From DASZHJ01 sp035517495 (GTDB lineage: Bacteria > Pseudomonadota > Alphaproteobacteria > ATCC43930 > CGMCC-115725), in the NCBI GenBank assembly GCA_035517495.1, contig DATIYT010000083.1, positions 62,001-126,000 on the forward strand: DNA of 64,000 bases. The letters run 5' to 3'. Below the pieces are notes generated by a model. That model was not told the origin of the DNA. It did no database searches and saw nothing but the letters and a program-made list of their open reading frames with translations. Shown here piece after piece: positions 7,940-15,807 of the stretch. How positions within the stretch are numbered: position 1 is the first letter of the stretch; every line of letters begins with the position of its first letter. The position numbers and the translations under genes were made by a program.

Positions 7940-8935
7940 TCAATCGACTCTTACAAAGATATCGGCGGGGGTCAGCGCGGCATCGAGTTTCAGCGCTTTC
8001 TTGACGAGATCAATCGTGCGCTGAAGGCGATCGTCGGTCGCCGCGCCATAACCGTTTTTCGCGACGTACGGCGTGTTCATCGACTTTATCGTCTCTTTCC
8101 ACTGCGTCGTCACGGTATCAAGGTTCATCGTCGGATTGTACTTGACCATGATCTGCGCGGTTTCGTCGGGATGATCGATCGCGTAGCGCACTGCCTTCTT
8201 CGTCGCCTCCGCGAAACGCCGCGCGTCGGCGGGGTTCTTTTTGAGGGCGTCGGCCGATCCAATGAGCACGTAACCGAAGATGTCGTAGCCCCAGTCGGCG
8301 AAGGAGGAGAAGTACACGGTCTTTCCCTGCGCCGACGCAACCTTGGTCAGGGCCGGCACGTCGCCGTCAGACGTGGCGGTAAACAGGTCTACCTGTCCGC
8401 TGAGAAGAAGCGAGAAATAGACACTGGGGTCGGCGGCCTGCCATTTGATCGAAGATACATCAAGCTTCTTCGCGTCGAAGATGATCGGCAGGATCACCCG
8501 CACGCTGTCGGTTTCGCTGGCGGCGATCTTCTTTCCCACCACCGATTCCGGCGTCGGATAGGGCTGAAGCGACGCAAGGCCGTTGGTCGTGACGTCGGTA
8601 TAAACCATGAAGGCCTTGACCTTGGCGCCCTTGGCGATCCCTTGCGCGGCCGAGCTCACATCCGCCATCCCATAGTCGGCCTTGCCGCTGTCGATTGCGG
8701 CAACAACGAAACCGCTCCCCGTGGCCGGCGTAATCTGGACGTCGAAGCCGGCCTCTTTGTACATACCCTTGTCGACGCCCACGAAGAACGGAGCGTGCCG
8801 GCCGTTGAACACATAGTTGGTAAGAAAGGTGATTTTCTGGGGCGGCGCGGTGCCTTGCGCGCTGGCCGCGAGAGGCAAGCTGCCAGCGCCAATGAACGCG
8901 GCGAGAGCGGCGATCCAAAAGCGAGTGAACGACAT
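7940..8935 (-). CDS. NMT1/THI5-like ABC substrate-binding protein
   Basis: Periplasmic receptor of the SsuA/ThiY/NMT1-like family, 331 aa, with a classical Sec signal peptide (about 26 residues, probable cleavage near ASAQG). Seen: ITFLTNYVFNGRHAPFFVGVD, of the form known for hydroxymethylpyrimidine-type receptors (KLxxxWxxNxxHAxxYxA), and GSGFVVAAIDSGKADYGMAD, the usual 'presence of binding pocket' segment. ATG at 8935 with GGAGG upstream. Family members bind aromatic, heterocyclic, sulfonate or taurine-like ligands. It is encoded 30 bases after a UbiD-type decarboxylase, so an aromatic or unsaturated carboxylate ligand is an attractive guess. Confidence 0.9.
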   Translation of the reverse strand: MSFTRFWIAALAAFIGAGSLPLAASAQGTAPPQKITFLTNYVFNGRHAPFFVGVDKGMYKEAGFDVQITPATGSGFVVAAIDSGKADYGMADVSSAAQGIAKGAKVKAFMVYTDVTTNGLASLQPYPTPESVVGKKIAASETDSVRVILPIIFDAKKLDVSSIKWQAADPSVYFSLLLSGQVDLFTATSDGDVPALTKVASAQGKTVYFSSFADWGYDIFGYVLIGSADALKKNPADARRFAEATKKAVRYAIDHPDETAQIMVKYNPTMNLDTVTTQWKETIKSMNTPYVAKNGYGAATDDRLQRTIDLVKKALKLDAALTPADIFVRVD

Positions 8936-8965
8936 CGTTTCCTCCCGTCTTTGATTGAGGCGAAT

Positions 8966-10291
8966 TCAACTCTGACCGAAATACTCCTTGAGATCGACGG
9001 TGTTTGCCCCCGGGATCTTCTTACGCTCGTATTCGTGGCGGCGCGCGAAGGGGACGGTGGCGTCGATGCCGAGCCGGCCCCAATGTTCCTTGTGGGGGTC
9101 GCGGTAGAAGGAAGGCGTGTCGGGGATAATGAGCACGTCGCGGTCGGGCCGCGAGCGCGTAAGTACGGCCCACATCACGTCGTTCATGTCATAGATGTCG
9201 ACGTCTTCGTCGACGACCGTGCAGGTCTTGGCCCATGTCGGCTCGGCGCCGAACACGGCCATCAGGACCTGGCGACCGTGCCCTTCGTACTGCTGGCGAA
9301 TCTTCACGACCGTGTGGAGCACGAACGGCTGGCAGGTTACATCCACGATCCCCGGCAGGACGGCATTGACGCGCTGAAAGATGTTGGCGGCGACCGAAAG
9401 TTCCAAGGTCAGCACTTCCTCGGACGATCCGCAGAGGATCGAGTGAAAAATGGCATCGCGCCGGCAGGTGACGCCCAGAACCTCGAACACCGCGTTCTTG
9501 CCGACCGGCGTGTAGTAACCCATGAACTCGCCGAACGGACCTTCGTCCCGTCGTTCGTTCGGCAGGAAGCGTCCTTCGATGACGATCTCCGTCGTTGCCG
9601 GCACCATCAGGTCGACATGTTTGCAGCGGCGCATCGGAATCGGCGCCCCCAGGAGCTTGGCGGCGACCTCCATCTCATCCTCGTCGTAGGGCAGGGGCGC
9701 GGCAGCCGTCAGGAAGGTGGTGGGAGGAGGCCCGATGAGCATCGCCGCTTCGAGATAGGCACCGGTCTTCTCAGCTTTTTCGTGATACATCGTCAGGTGA
9801 TGACGGGGCGCGAGCCGGCAACGCAGCTCGTTGTCGCTCACAAACATCGAGCGATGAAAGGACAAGTTCTGCACGCCGGTTTCAGGCTCTTTGGCCAGGA
9901 ACATCGCGGAGGTGAAATAGGGCGCCGCGTCGCGTTCCGAATAGGTGATGAGGGGCAGGTCGCTGAGCTTCATCTCGACGTACTCGATCGGGGCCGTTGC
10001 CGGCACCGAGGTCGGGATGTCGCGCTTGCTCGCGATTGTCGCGAGGTGGTTCCATTGCCTGCAAAAGTCATCGGGACCGATGCCAAGAATCTCGGCCAAC
10101 CTCGCGCGAGATCCGTAAATGTTGGTGAGCACGGGCAATTTCGTGCCGATCACATTGTGAAACAGGATCGGCTTGCCCCAGCGCCGATGGGCGGCATCGG
10201 TCACGGCCGCGAGCTCATGCTTGGGATTGACGGGGCGTTGCACCTCCAGCAGCTCGCCTCTCGCCTTCAGCTTCTCCATGTATTCGCGCAT
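8966..10291 (-). CDS. UbiD-family prenyl-FMN decarboxylase
   Basis: Cytoplasmic reversible (de)carboxylase using prenylated FMN, 441 aa, a usual length for this family. Evidence: N-terminal MREYMEKLKARGELLEV and HELAAVTDAAHR, the central FMN-binding region, and the active-site segment RDEGPFGEFMGYY with the conserved Glu-x4-Glu spacing, followed by GSSEEVLTLE. Members decarboxylate 4-hydroxybenzoate derivatives, ferulate, pyrrole- or furan-carboxylates, gallate and related compounds. No UbiX-type prenyltransferase is in the window; it must be supplied elsewhere. It sits between the HcnABC-like dehydrogenase and the NMT1-like importer, so it probably acts on the imported compound or its oxidation product. 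It is not the ubiquinone-pathway gene by context. Confidence 0.9.
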   Translation of the reverse strand: MREYMEKLKARGELLEVQRPVNPKHELAAVTDAAHRRWGKPILFHNVIGTKLPVLTNIYGSRARLAEILGIGPDDFCRQWNHLATIASKRDIPTSVPATAPIEYVEMKLSDLPLITYSERDAAPYFTSAMFLAKEPETGVQNLSFHRSMFVSDNELRCRLAPRHHLTMYHEKAEKTGAYLEAAMLIGPPPTTFLTAAAPLPYDEDEMEVAAKLLGAPIPMRRCKHVDLMVPATTEIVIEGRFLPNERRDEGPFGEFMGYYTPVGKNAVFEVLGVTCRRDAIFHSILCGSSEEVLTLELSVAANIFQRVNAVLPGIVDVTCQPFVLHTVVKIRQQYEGHGRQVLMAVFGAEPTWAKTCTVVDEDVDIYDMNDVMWAVLTRSRPDRDVLIIPDTPSFYRDPHKEHWGRLGIDATVPFARRHEYERKKIPGANTVDLKEYFGQS

Positions 10292-10368
10292 CCGCCCTCT
10301 CTCATTGCCGTTAAGATGGTTTGCGGCCGAACCATTTCGGAGCTCATCGAACGCAATTTGGCACTTTA

Positions 10369-10404
10369 GAGCAGGTTTCGATCAGATTGAATTGGGTCCT
10401 GCTC
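10369..10404. repeat. RIME-like intergenic palindrome
   Basis: GAGCAGG (10369-10375) and CCTGCTC (10398-10404) flank an internal part GATCAGATTGAATTG. The shape matches the palindromic intergenic elements I know from rhizobial genomes. It lies between hcnC-like and ubiD genes, i.e. inside the putative operon. I noticed one copy in the window. Confidence 0.45.
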
Positions 10405-10426
10405 CGGCGCGTCGACGAAGCGCCGG
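10404..10426. other. Intercistronic hairpin CCGGCGC-9-GCGCCGG
   Basis: Perfect 7-base arms directly after the stop of the flavin oxidoreductase gene (stop at 10433, minus strand), abutting the palindrome at 10369-10404. Together they form a 58-base structured block in the 141-base gap before ubiD. No T-run follows; mRNA processing, stability or partial termination are possible. Confidence 0.35.
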
Positions 10427-10432
10427 TACATC

Positions 10433-11581
10433 TCATTCCTGGTTCAGCAGCGGTTCCATGATGAGATTACCGGTCTGAAACCGGCGCGGCGTCAATTGCG
10501 TCAGAACGGGATCGTTGGTGTCGTTCTCGAGAATGAGCGCGGACATGATCCGGCCGACCGCGGGCGATGTCATCAAGCCGCGGAACGAAGAAACCGCGAC
10601 GTAGAGGCCTTCGATTTCCGTTTCACCGAGGATCGGCTGCATGTCGGGCGTGAGACTCGAGACGCCGCCCCAGGTTCTCAATACCGGCACATCCGCGACA
10701 CCGGGCAGGAGATCGATCACCTTGGGTGCCGCGAAGGCCAGGAAATCGGGGGTTGATGCAATCTCCTGGCCTTCGCGGGCACGGGAGACCACGAAGATAA
10801 TTGAACCTCGGCTGACCTGATTGACGGATATGTGATGCTCGAGCGAAATCAGGATCGGCTTGACCCTGGGTGCGCACGGCACGGTGACGATCGCCTCCTT
10901 GGGAAGGCTCTTCACGGGGAGGCTGATTCCGAGAGAGGCCAGCAACTCCGGCACCGCCCAGTCCGTGCACAGCAATATCTTATCGGCCTCGATCACGCCG
11001 TCCCTGAACCGGACGTTGAAGCCGCCGCCGAAGCGTTCGAGCTTCTCGACCCGCGTTCCGTAGCGGACATCGACGTTTTCGCGCCGGCACGCCTTGAGCA
11101 GGGAATCCAACAGGAGGAAAGGCGAGATGGTGCCGTCCTTGCCGCAGAACGTCCCGCCCACGAGACGGTTGCGTCCAAGAGCCGGCACCATCCTGATGCA
11201 GTCTTCGGCGCTGAACAGTTCGCTCGGCACGCCGTAGCGATGTTGGATTTCGAGACTCCCTCTTAACGTCGTCATCGCCTTTTCGCTGTGCGCGAGGACG
11301 AGGTATCCGTCCTGCTTCAGCTCGATCCCGCGGGGGTAATCGAGATGCTCCGCGGCGTTCTCGAAGAACTGAGTGCTTTCCTGGCAGAGCCTAATGTTGA
11401 GATCGAGGCCCCATTGCATGCGGAAGCCCGCGCCGTTGCGCCCGGAAGCGCCGCTTGCGAATTCGCCTTCGTCCACGACGAGGATGCGCGCGCCGCTTCG
11501 CCGTTTCGCCATCCACCACGCGCAGGAAAGGCCGTAGGCGCCGGCGCCGATAATGAGGACGTCGAACTTGCCGTTTTTCAT
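10433..11581 (-). CDS. FAD-dependent D-amino-acid-oxidase-family subunit (HcnC/OoxB-like)
   Basis: Catalytic flavin subunit of a heterotrimeric dehydrogenase, 382 aa. FAD motif VLIIGAGAYGLSCAWWMAK, then VVDEGEFASGASGRNGAG, and near the C-terminus RTWGGVSSLTPDMQPILGETE and a VSSFRGLMTSPAVGR segment, as in the glycine/sarcosine oxidase and HcnC families. The ATG at 11581 overlaps the stop of the HcnB-like gene (ATGA), so the subunits are coupled. Relatives include the gamma subunit of glycine-oxidising cyanide synthase, opine oxidases, and D-hydroxyproline or L-proline dehydrogenases; all oxidise a C-N bond and pass electrons to the membrane. Cyanide production is not implied. Confidence 0.88.
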   Translation of the reverse strand: MKNGKFDVLIIGAGAYGLSCAWWMAKRRSGARILVVDEGEFASGASGRNGAGFRMQWGLDLNIRLCQESTQFFENAAEHLDYPRGIELKQDGYLVLAHSEKAMTTLRGSLEIQHRYGVPSELFSAEDCIRMVPALGRNRLVGGTFCGKDGTISPFLLLDSLLKACRRENVDVRYGTRVEKLERFGGGFNVRFRDGVIEADKILLCTDWAVPELLASLGISLPVKSLPKEAIVTVPCAPRVKPILISLEHHISVNQVSRGSIIFVVSRAREGQEIASTPDFLAFAAPKVIDLLPGVADVPVLRTWGGVSSLTPDMQPILGETEIEGLYVAVSSFRGLMTSPAVGRIMSALILENDTNDPVLTQLTPRRFQTGNLIMEPLLNQE

Positions 11582-12981
11582 CTCGCCTCGACCTTCCTCT
11601 GGCGCGCGATTGCGGCGAATGACACCGGACGAACCATCGGGCGTGGCGTCATCATTTCCGTGGGCGCCGCGCCGGTAGCCAACTCCGTGAGTGCTGCGAC
11701 CGAGTGCAGACAGCTTCGCCCACCGCACCAGCCCATTCCCGAGCGGACGTTCCGCTTGATCGCGTTGAGCGAGTGATGACCGCCTTCGAGCGCGCCGCGG
11801 ATTTCCCCAAACCGCACGTTCTCGCACCGGCAGACAATCGTCTCATCCGTGACGGTGCGCCAGAGGGCTATGGGAAGCTGGAGCGTGGCTCGCACGGCCT
11901 TCTGAAATTCGAGATGCCGCGCGCGCCGCGCCATTGCGTCCGCGAGTTCCGCTCTGAGCGTCGGCCCGTCGACAGCGCTGGACGGCATCGCCGCTGCCGC
12001 GCCGACGATGGTGCCGTCGCACTCGGCGACGAGCGCGCCGCGCAAACCCGCGCCATCGCCGGCGACGAAGACGCCAGGAACAGACGTTCGGCCGTAGGTG
12101 TCTGTCACGGGAATCCAACCGCCCGCGACGGGATCTCTCCGCATCTCCGATCCCGCCATGGCCGCCAGTTCGCTATTGGCGACGAACCCGTAATTGATCG
12201 CGAGCAGGTCGCAATCGATCCTCCGTTCGCTACCCGAAAGCAATCGGCCCTCTTGATCGACGCGGGCGAGAACCACGGCCTCGAGCCGTTCCGTGCCGAT
12301 CGCGCGCACGGGCATGTATCCTGTAAGAAGCGGCACTTTGGCGCGTCGCACGGTCCACGCGTAGCGCAAACCCTCGCGCACGATTTCTCGGCCGTGCCAG
12401 AGGCCTCTGACGTGATGCAGCATCGCGCTCAGGGAACGCAGGCTCGCAAGTGCCGCCACCCGACCGCCCGCGCGAAGTATTTGCGCCGCAACGATGAGCG
12501 GCAGCGGCCCGCACCCCGCGATCACGACATTCGTGCCGGGCACCACGCGATGGGCCTTCAGAATCGATTGCGCGCCACCGGCAAACATCACTCCGGGAGT
12601 GGTCCAGCCGGGGAAGGGGATAACCTGCTCCCTGACGCCGGTCGCAAGGATGATCGCGTCGGGACGCAGAACCTCGGTTGCATCGCCCTGCGCCAGATGA
12701 ATTTCACCGTTGGGAAAGACGGCGTAGACACTCGCCTCGCCGCGATAGTCGATCTTGCTCGACACCCCCTGAAACTCCGCGAGGAGGCGATGCTTTCGCG
12801 CAAGCTCGGCCGGTTCTGCAAACTCCTCGCCCCTGAGCGCAGGGTGCGCTTGGCGAAAGATCTGTCCCCCCGGACGCACCGCTTCGTCGATGATGGTGAC
12901 GCGGCAGCCGCGCCGCACCGCTTCGATGGCGGCCGCCATTCCCGCGGGGCCAGCGCCGATGACGGCTAACGATCGTTGCAC
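11578..12981 (-). CDS. FAD/NAD(P)-binding subunit with C-terminal BFD-like [2Fe-2S] domain (HcnB/OoxA-like)
   Basis: 467 aa. N-terminal Rossmann motif VIGAGPAGMAAAIEA, second dinucleotide motif VVIAGCGPLPLIVAAQIL, FVAGDGAGLRGA (FAD contact), and a C-terminal bacterioferritin-ferredoxin-like cluster domain with C-R-C and C-x4-C pairs (VCRCENVRFGE ... GWCGGRSC). This is the electron-transfer subunit of heterotrimeric amine/opine dehydrogenases. The start is GTG at 12981, overlapping the small ferredoxin-like gene by 16 bases, and the stop overlaps the next gene by 4 bases; both support a stoichiometric complex. Confidence 0.88.
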   Translation of the reverse strand: MQRSLAVIGAGPAGMAAAIEAVRRGCRVTIIDEAVRPGGQIFRQAHPALRGEEFAEPAELARKHRLLAEFQGVSSKIDYRGEASVYAVFPNGEIHLAQGDATEVLRPDAIILATGVREQVIPFPGWTTPGVMFAGGAQSILKAHRVVPGTNVVIAGCGPLPLIVAAQILRAGGRVAALASLRSLSAMLHHVRGLWHGREIVREGLRYAWTVRRAKVPLLTGYMPVRAIGTERLEAVVLARVDQEGRLLSGSERRIDCDLLAINYGFVANSELAAMAGSEMRRDPVAGGWIPVTDTYGRTSVPGVFVAGDGAGLRGALVAECDGTIVGAAAAMPSSAVDGPTLRAELADAMARRARHLEFQKAVRATLQLPIALWRTVTDETIVCRCENVRFGEIRGALEGGHHSLNAIKRNVRSGMGWCGGRSCLHSVAALTELATGAAPTEMMTPRPMVRPVSFAAIARQRKVEAR

Positions 12982-13238
12982 GGGTCGAGGCCTCGCTGGC
13001 GCCGCACAACCATTTCAGGCTTTGCCGGTGTCATGCACGCTCGGATATCCGGGACCCCGTCGATGCTGCAGCGGCATTCCCAGCAGACGCCGATGCCGCA
13101 AACGGCACCCTTTGGGTTGCCGGCCTCATCGATGCGCAGGCAGCGTTCGCCCGCCGCGAGCAGCGCCGCGGCAACACTCTGCCCGTCGCGCGCGGCGATC
13201 CGCCTGCCTTCAAAAGTGAATTGAAAATCGGAAGGCAC
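12966..13238 (-). CDS. Small (2Fe-2S)-binding subunit (HcnA/OoxA-N-like)
   Basis: 90 aa. Four-cysteine [2Fe-2S] pattern C47-x4-C52-x2-C55-x12-C68 (AVCGIGVCWECRC ... RACM), matching the small subunit of HcnABC-type and sarcosine-oxidase-alpha-type dehydrogenases. The GTG start at 13238 is chosen because GGGGAG lies 9 bases upstream and the FQFTFEGRR segment is the normal N-terminus; the frame remains open far upstream but that part overlaps an opposing gene. First gene of the seven-gene operon; a palindromic element at 13288-13310 lies 50 bases before it. Confidence 0.82.
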   Translation of the reverse strand: MPSDFQFTFEGRRIAARDGQSVAAALLAAGERCLRIDEAGNPKGAVCGIGVCWECRCSIDGVPDIRACMTPAKPEMVVRRQRGLDPCNDR

Positions 13239-13287
13239 TTCCTGTCTCTCCCCTGGTATTGCGCGGTCGATCGAGTATTCCTGTGGA

Positions 13288-13310
13288 GATAATCCGTTCT
13301 TGACAGGAAT
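13288..13310. promoter_or_regulatory. Copy 1 of a shared element GATAATnnGTTCTTGACAG
   Basis: Bases 13288-13310 match 14960-14982 almost base for base. The core TTCTTGACAGGAA is an imperfect palindrome (TTCyTGwCArGAA), as for a dimeric repressor site. It lies in the divergent gap between the HcnA-like gene (minus) and an amino-acid binding protein (plus); on the plus strand it contains a consensus -35 TTGACA. The XRE-cupin protein encoded next to it is the obvious candidate binder. Confidence 0.5.
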
Positions 13311-13388
13311 TTCGGGCGCGTGGGAGGATTTTGTCAATAAAGATTTCCGAAGCGCGGAGATTGCTTCGCGACAACAAGGGAGGAGACG

Positions 13389-14207
13389 GTGCGCATCAGA
13401 CATTTTCTCGCCGGAATGGCCTTGTCGGCCGTTCTTTCCAGCGGTGCCCATGCAGTAGATGTGTCTGCCTGGACCGATATTCAGAACAACAAGAAGTTCG
13501 TGGCGTGCGTGGTTCCGGCCTACCAGCCCTATTCGTGGAAGGACCCCGGCGGCGAATGGCACGGTTTCGCCGTGGAGATGGCGAAGGACGTGGCGAGCGC
13601 GCTGCACGTGGACATCGCCTTCGTTGAAACCAGCTTCAAGACGGTCGTTCTCGATCTCCAGAGCGCAAAATGCCACGCGTTCTTCGGCTTCAATGCGACG
13701 CCCGAGCGCGCGCTCGCCATCGATTTCGCGGGCCCGCTTTACACGCTGGGGTTCGGCGCGCTCGATCGCAACGGCTTCCAGGCCAAAGGCGATCGATGGG
13801 TCGATCTCAACGACCCCTCGATCCGCGTCTGCTATTCTGTCGGCAACAGCTCGGAACAGCAGATCAAGCGCTTCGCGCCGAAATCGACCCAGGTCGCCTT
13901 GCCGCAAGCCGATGATTGTGTCCTGGCACTGCTGTCGGGGAGGGTCGACCGCTACATCGACGGCATCATGGGTATTCTGGGCGCCCATGCAAAGAACTCC
14001 GCGACCGGTCCGGTGCACTTGATGACGCCGCAATATGCGCTCCCGTCCTATGCGGGAGTGCGTCTCGATGATGGCCGCTTCCAGAAATTCTTGCAGAAGT
14101 GGTCCGAGTACAACAAGGCCAATGGCAACATCAATTATTGGCTGACGAGCGCGATGGAAAGCATCGGCATCAAGCCCGACGACATCCCGCCCGAAGTTCA
14201 GTTCTGA
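13389..14207 (+). CDS. Polar amino-acid-type ABC substrate-binding protein (family 3)
   Basis: Periplasmic receptor of the SBP_bac_3 family, 272 aa, signal peptide about 22 residues (cleavage near AHA-V). Seen: FVACVVPAYQPYSWKD, GEWHGFAVEMAKDVA (the family's GxxxGFxVDL region) and a C-terminal YNKANGNINYWL helix typical of this family. It has three cysteines in the mature part, unusual but not disqualifying. GTG at 13389 with GGGAGGAG upstream. It is followed, after the minus-strand regulator, by the permease and ATPase at 15145-16567, likely its partners. Ligand probably amino-acid-like. Confidence 0.87.
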   Translation: MRIRHFLAGMALSAVLSSGAHAVDVSAWTDIQNNKKFVACVVPAYQPYSWKDPGGEWHGFAVEMAKDVASALHVDIAFVETSFKTVVLDLQSAKCHAFFGFNATPERALAIDFAGPLYTLGFGALDRNGFQAKGDRWVDLNDPSIRVCYSVGNSSEQQIKRFAPKSTQVALPQADDCVLALLSGRVDRYIDGIMGILGAHAKNSATGPVHLMTPQYALPSYAGVRLDDGRFQKFLQKWSEYNKANGNINYWLTSAMESIGIKPDDIPPEVQF

Positions 14208-14254
14208 GATTCGATCGAATCACCTATGGACTGGCCGGCGCGGCGTGCGCCGGC

Positions 14255-14920
14255 TCAACCTCCCATGCCGCCGAGGAAGCAAAGCACCGTGATATAACGG
14301 ACGGGCGTCCGAAGGAGCTGCTCCGGGCCGTGCGGCACGTCCGCTTGAAAGAGCAGCGAATCGCCCTTGGACATGAGATAGGTCTTGTTCCCGTGGCGAT
14401 AATTGAGCTGCCCCTCGAGCACGTAGATGAACTGCGTTCCCGCTCGATGCAGGAAGGGCAGCACCTGCGAGGTCTTCGTATAAGTCATCAGGCAAGGTTC
14501 GACGGCGATGCCCTTGGCCGTGGTCTGTCCGAGAACCCGGTATTCATGGCCAATGCTGAGCCCGGACCTGTTGACCAGCATTCCCTCGCCCGCGCGTACG
14601 AAAGTCGCGTCCGTCACCTCGTCGAATTCTCGGAACAACGAGGTGACGGGCACTTGAAGCGCGCGCGACAGCGAGCGGATGCTGGCAAGCGACGGCGAAA
14701 TCGCGCCGTTCTCTATCTTGGAGACCATGCCCGGCGACAGGCGGGCGCGGCGGGCGAGCTCCGCAACGCCCAAGCCCGCGCGTTTGCGGAACTCGCGCAC
14801 GACCTGACCGAGCGCAGTTTCGAGCCGGTTGTCTCGGCGATTGACCGGTGTGGCCTTGACCTTGGCACGTCGCAGGCCTGCAGAGATCCTACGCATCATT
14901 CCCCCGGGATATCCTGGCAT
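14255..14920 (-). CDS. XRE-family regulator with cupin sensor domain
   Basis: DNA-binding regulator, 221 aa. Helix-turn-helix at about residues 35-90 (GVAELARRARLSPGMVSKIE, NGAISPSLASIRSLSRAL), then a C-terminal cupin barrel with LPFLHRAGTQFIYVLEGQ and KGDSLLFQADVPHG. This architecture (PuuR/SutR type) senses small metabolites such as amines or amino acids. The start is uncertain: ATG at 14920 is used; ATGs at 14899 and 14896 follow GGGGGA. It is set between the binding-protein gene and its permease/ATPase genes, on the opposite strand. The shared palindromic element upstream of it and of the HcnA-like gene suggests autoregulation and control of both divergent units. Confidence 0.87.
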   Translation of the reverse strand: MPGYPGGMMRRISAGLRRAKVKATPVNRRDNRLETALGQVVREFRKRAGLGVAELARRARLSPGMVSKIENGAISPSLASIRSLSRALQVPVTSLFREFDEVTDATFVRAGEGMLVNRSGLSIGHEYRVLGQTTAKGIAVEPCLMTYTKTSQVLPFLHRAGTQFIYVLEGQLNYRHGNKTYLMSKGDSLLFQADVPHGPEQLLRTPVRYITVLCFLGGMGG

Positions 14921-14959
14921 CGCATGCGTCCGAAATGCGCGTACCCAGTTTCTCCATAG

Positions 14960-14982
14960 GATAATTTGTTCTTGACAGAAAA
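14960..14982. promoter_or_regulatory. Copy 2 of the shared element GATAATnnGTTCTTGACAG
   Basis: 40 bases upstream of the XRE-cupin start (minus) and 163 bases before the permease gene at 15145 (plus). It is identical to copy 1 except at the two n positions and at the first base after GACAG. The 224-base gap 14921-15144 shows nothing else recognisable. Confidence 0.5.
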
Positions 14983-15144
14983 GCACCTGGGTTCGATCCT
15001 CGATATCGCTGCTTGCGATGCTGGCACACCAGGGGAATAGCCGCCGCCATGGTCTCCTGCTTCCTCGACCGGGCAATCATCGGCGTGCGAGATGCCATCG
15101 CGGCGCGTCGCGGAATCGACCCTCTTCCCTGAGATCGTGACCGA

Positions 15145-15807
15145 ATGCCCGGCTACGAGTGGGATTTCGGAAAAGCGTTTCTCCACCCCGACCTCTGGCT
15201 GACGGCTCTGACAGTAACGCTGGGCTATGCCGCGGCGACCATCTTCTTCGGCCTCGTCGTCGGGGTCATCGCGGGGATGCTGCTGCTTAGCCGCCATTGG
15301 TTCATCCGCACGCCCGTGAGCGGCTTCGTCCAGGTGTTCCGCTGCACGCCGCTGCTCATTCAAATCATCTGGTTTTATTACGCGCTACCGGTGGCGATAA
15401 ACCTCACCATTCCCGCTTGGCTCGCGGCCGGCATGGGCCTGACCTTCTACATGGGAGCTTTTTCCGCCGAGATATTCCGGGGCGGCATCATGTCGATCGA
15501 CAAGGGGCAGTGGCAGGCGGCGAAGGCGATCGGAATGATGCCCTGGCAGGTGATGCGCCGCGTGGTGCTGCCGCAGGCGACGCGTCGGATGATCCCGCCC
15601 TTCGTCAATCAGTCGGTGCTGCAGCTCAAGAATACGTCGCTGTTGTCGATCGTGGCCGTCCCCGACCTCATGTACACCGCGCAAATCTTCGTCTCCGAGA
15701 CCTTCCGGCCGCTCGAGGTCTATACGAGCCTCGGTGTCATCTATTTGATCATCCTTTATCCCCTGCAGAAACTCGCCAAGCGGCTGGAGCGTCGAGATGA
15801 CGTCTGA
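15145..15807 (+). CDS. Amino-acid ABC transporter permease (HisM/GltK type)
   Basis: Inner-membrane permease, 220 aa, about five helices, with the polar-amino-acid family hallmarks VFRCTPLLIQIIWFYY (RxTPxLxQ motif) and the coupling loop KAIGMMPWQVMRRVVLPQA. ATG at 15145. Its stop overlaps the ATPase gene by 11 bases. Together with the receptor at 13389 and the ATPase at 15797 it makes one importer; the same ATPase may also serve the second permease pair at 19081 and 20822. Confidence 0.92.
   Translation: MPGYEWDFGKAFLHPDLWLTALTVTLGYAAATIFFGLVVGVIAGMLLLSRHWFIRTPVSGFVQVFRCTPLLIQIIWFYYALPVAINLTIPAWLAAGMGLTFYMGAFSAEIFRGGIMSIDKGQWQAAKAIGMMPWQVMRRVVLPQATRRMIPPFVNQSVLQLKNTSLLSIVAVPDLMYTAQIFVSETFRPLEVYTSLGVIYLIILYPLQKLAKRLERRDDV

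Noticed and set aside
7865..10369. An 834-codon open frame on the plus strand
   Set aside because: It lies opposite the UbiD and NMT1-like genes, has low-complexity Arg/Gly/His-rich content and no family features; a shadow of GC-rich codons.
11704..12969. A 421-codon plus-strand frame with apparent Arg/His-rich protein
   Set aside because: Complement of the HcnB-like gene; no recognisable fold or ribosome site.
10433..13238. Hydrogen cyanide synthase operon
   Set aside because: The subunit plan is shared by opine, proline and hydroxyproline dehydrogenases; the UbiD and importer context does not suit cyanogenesis.
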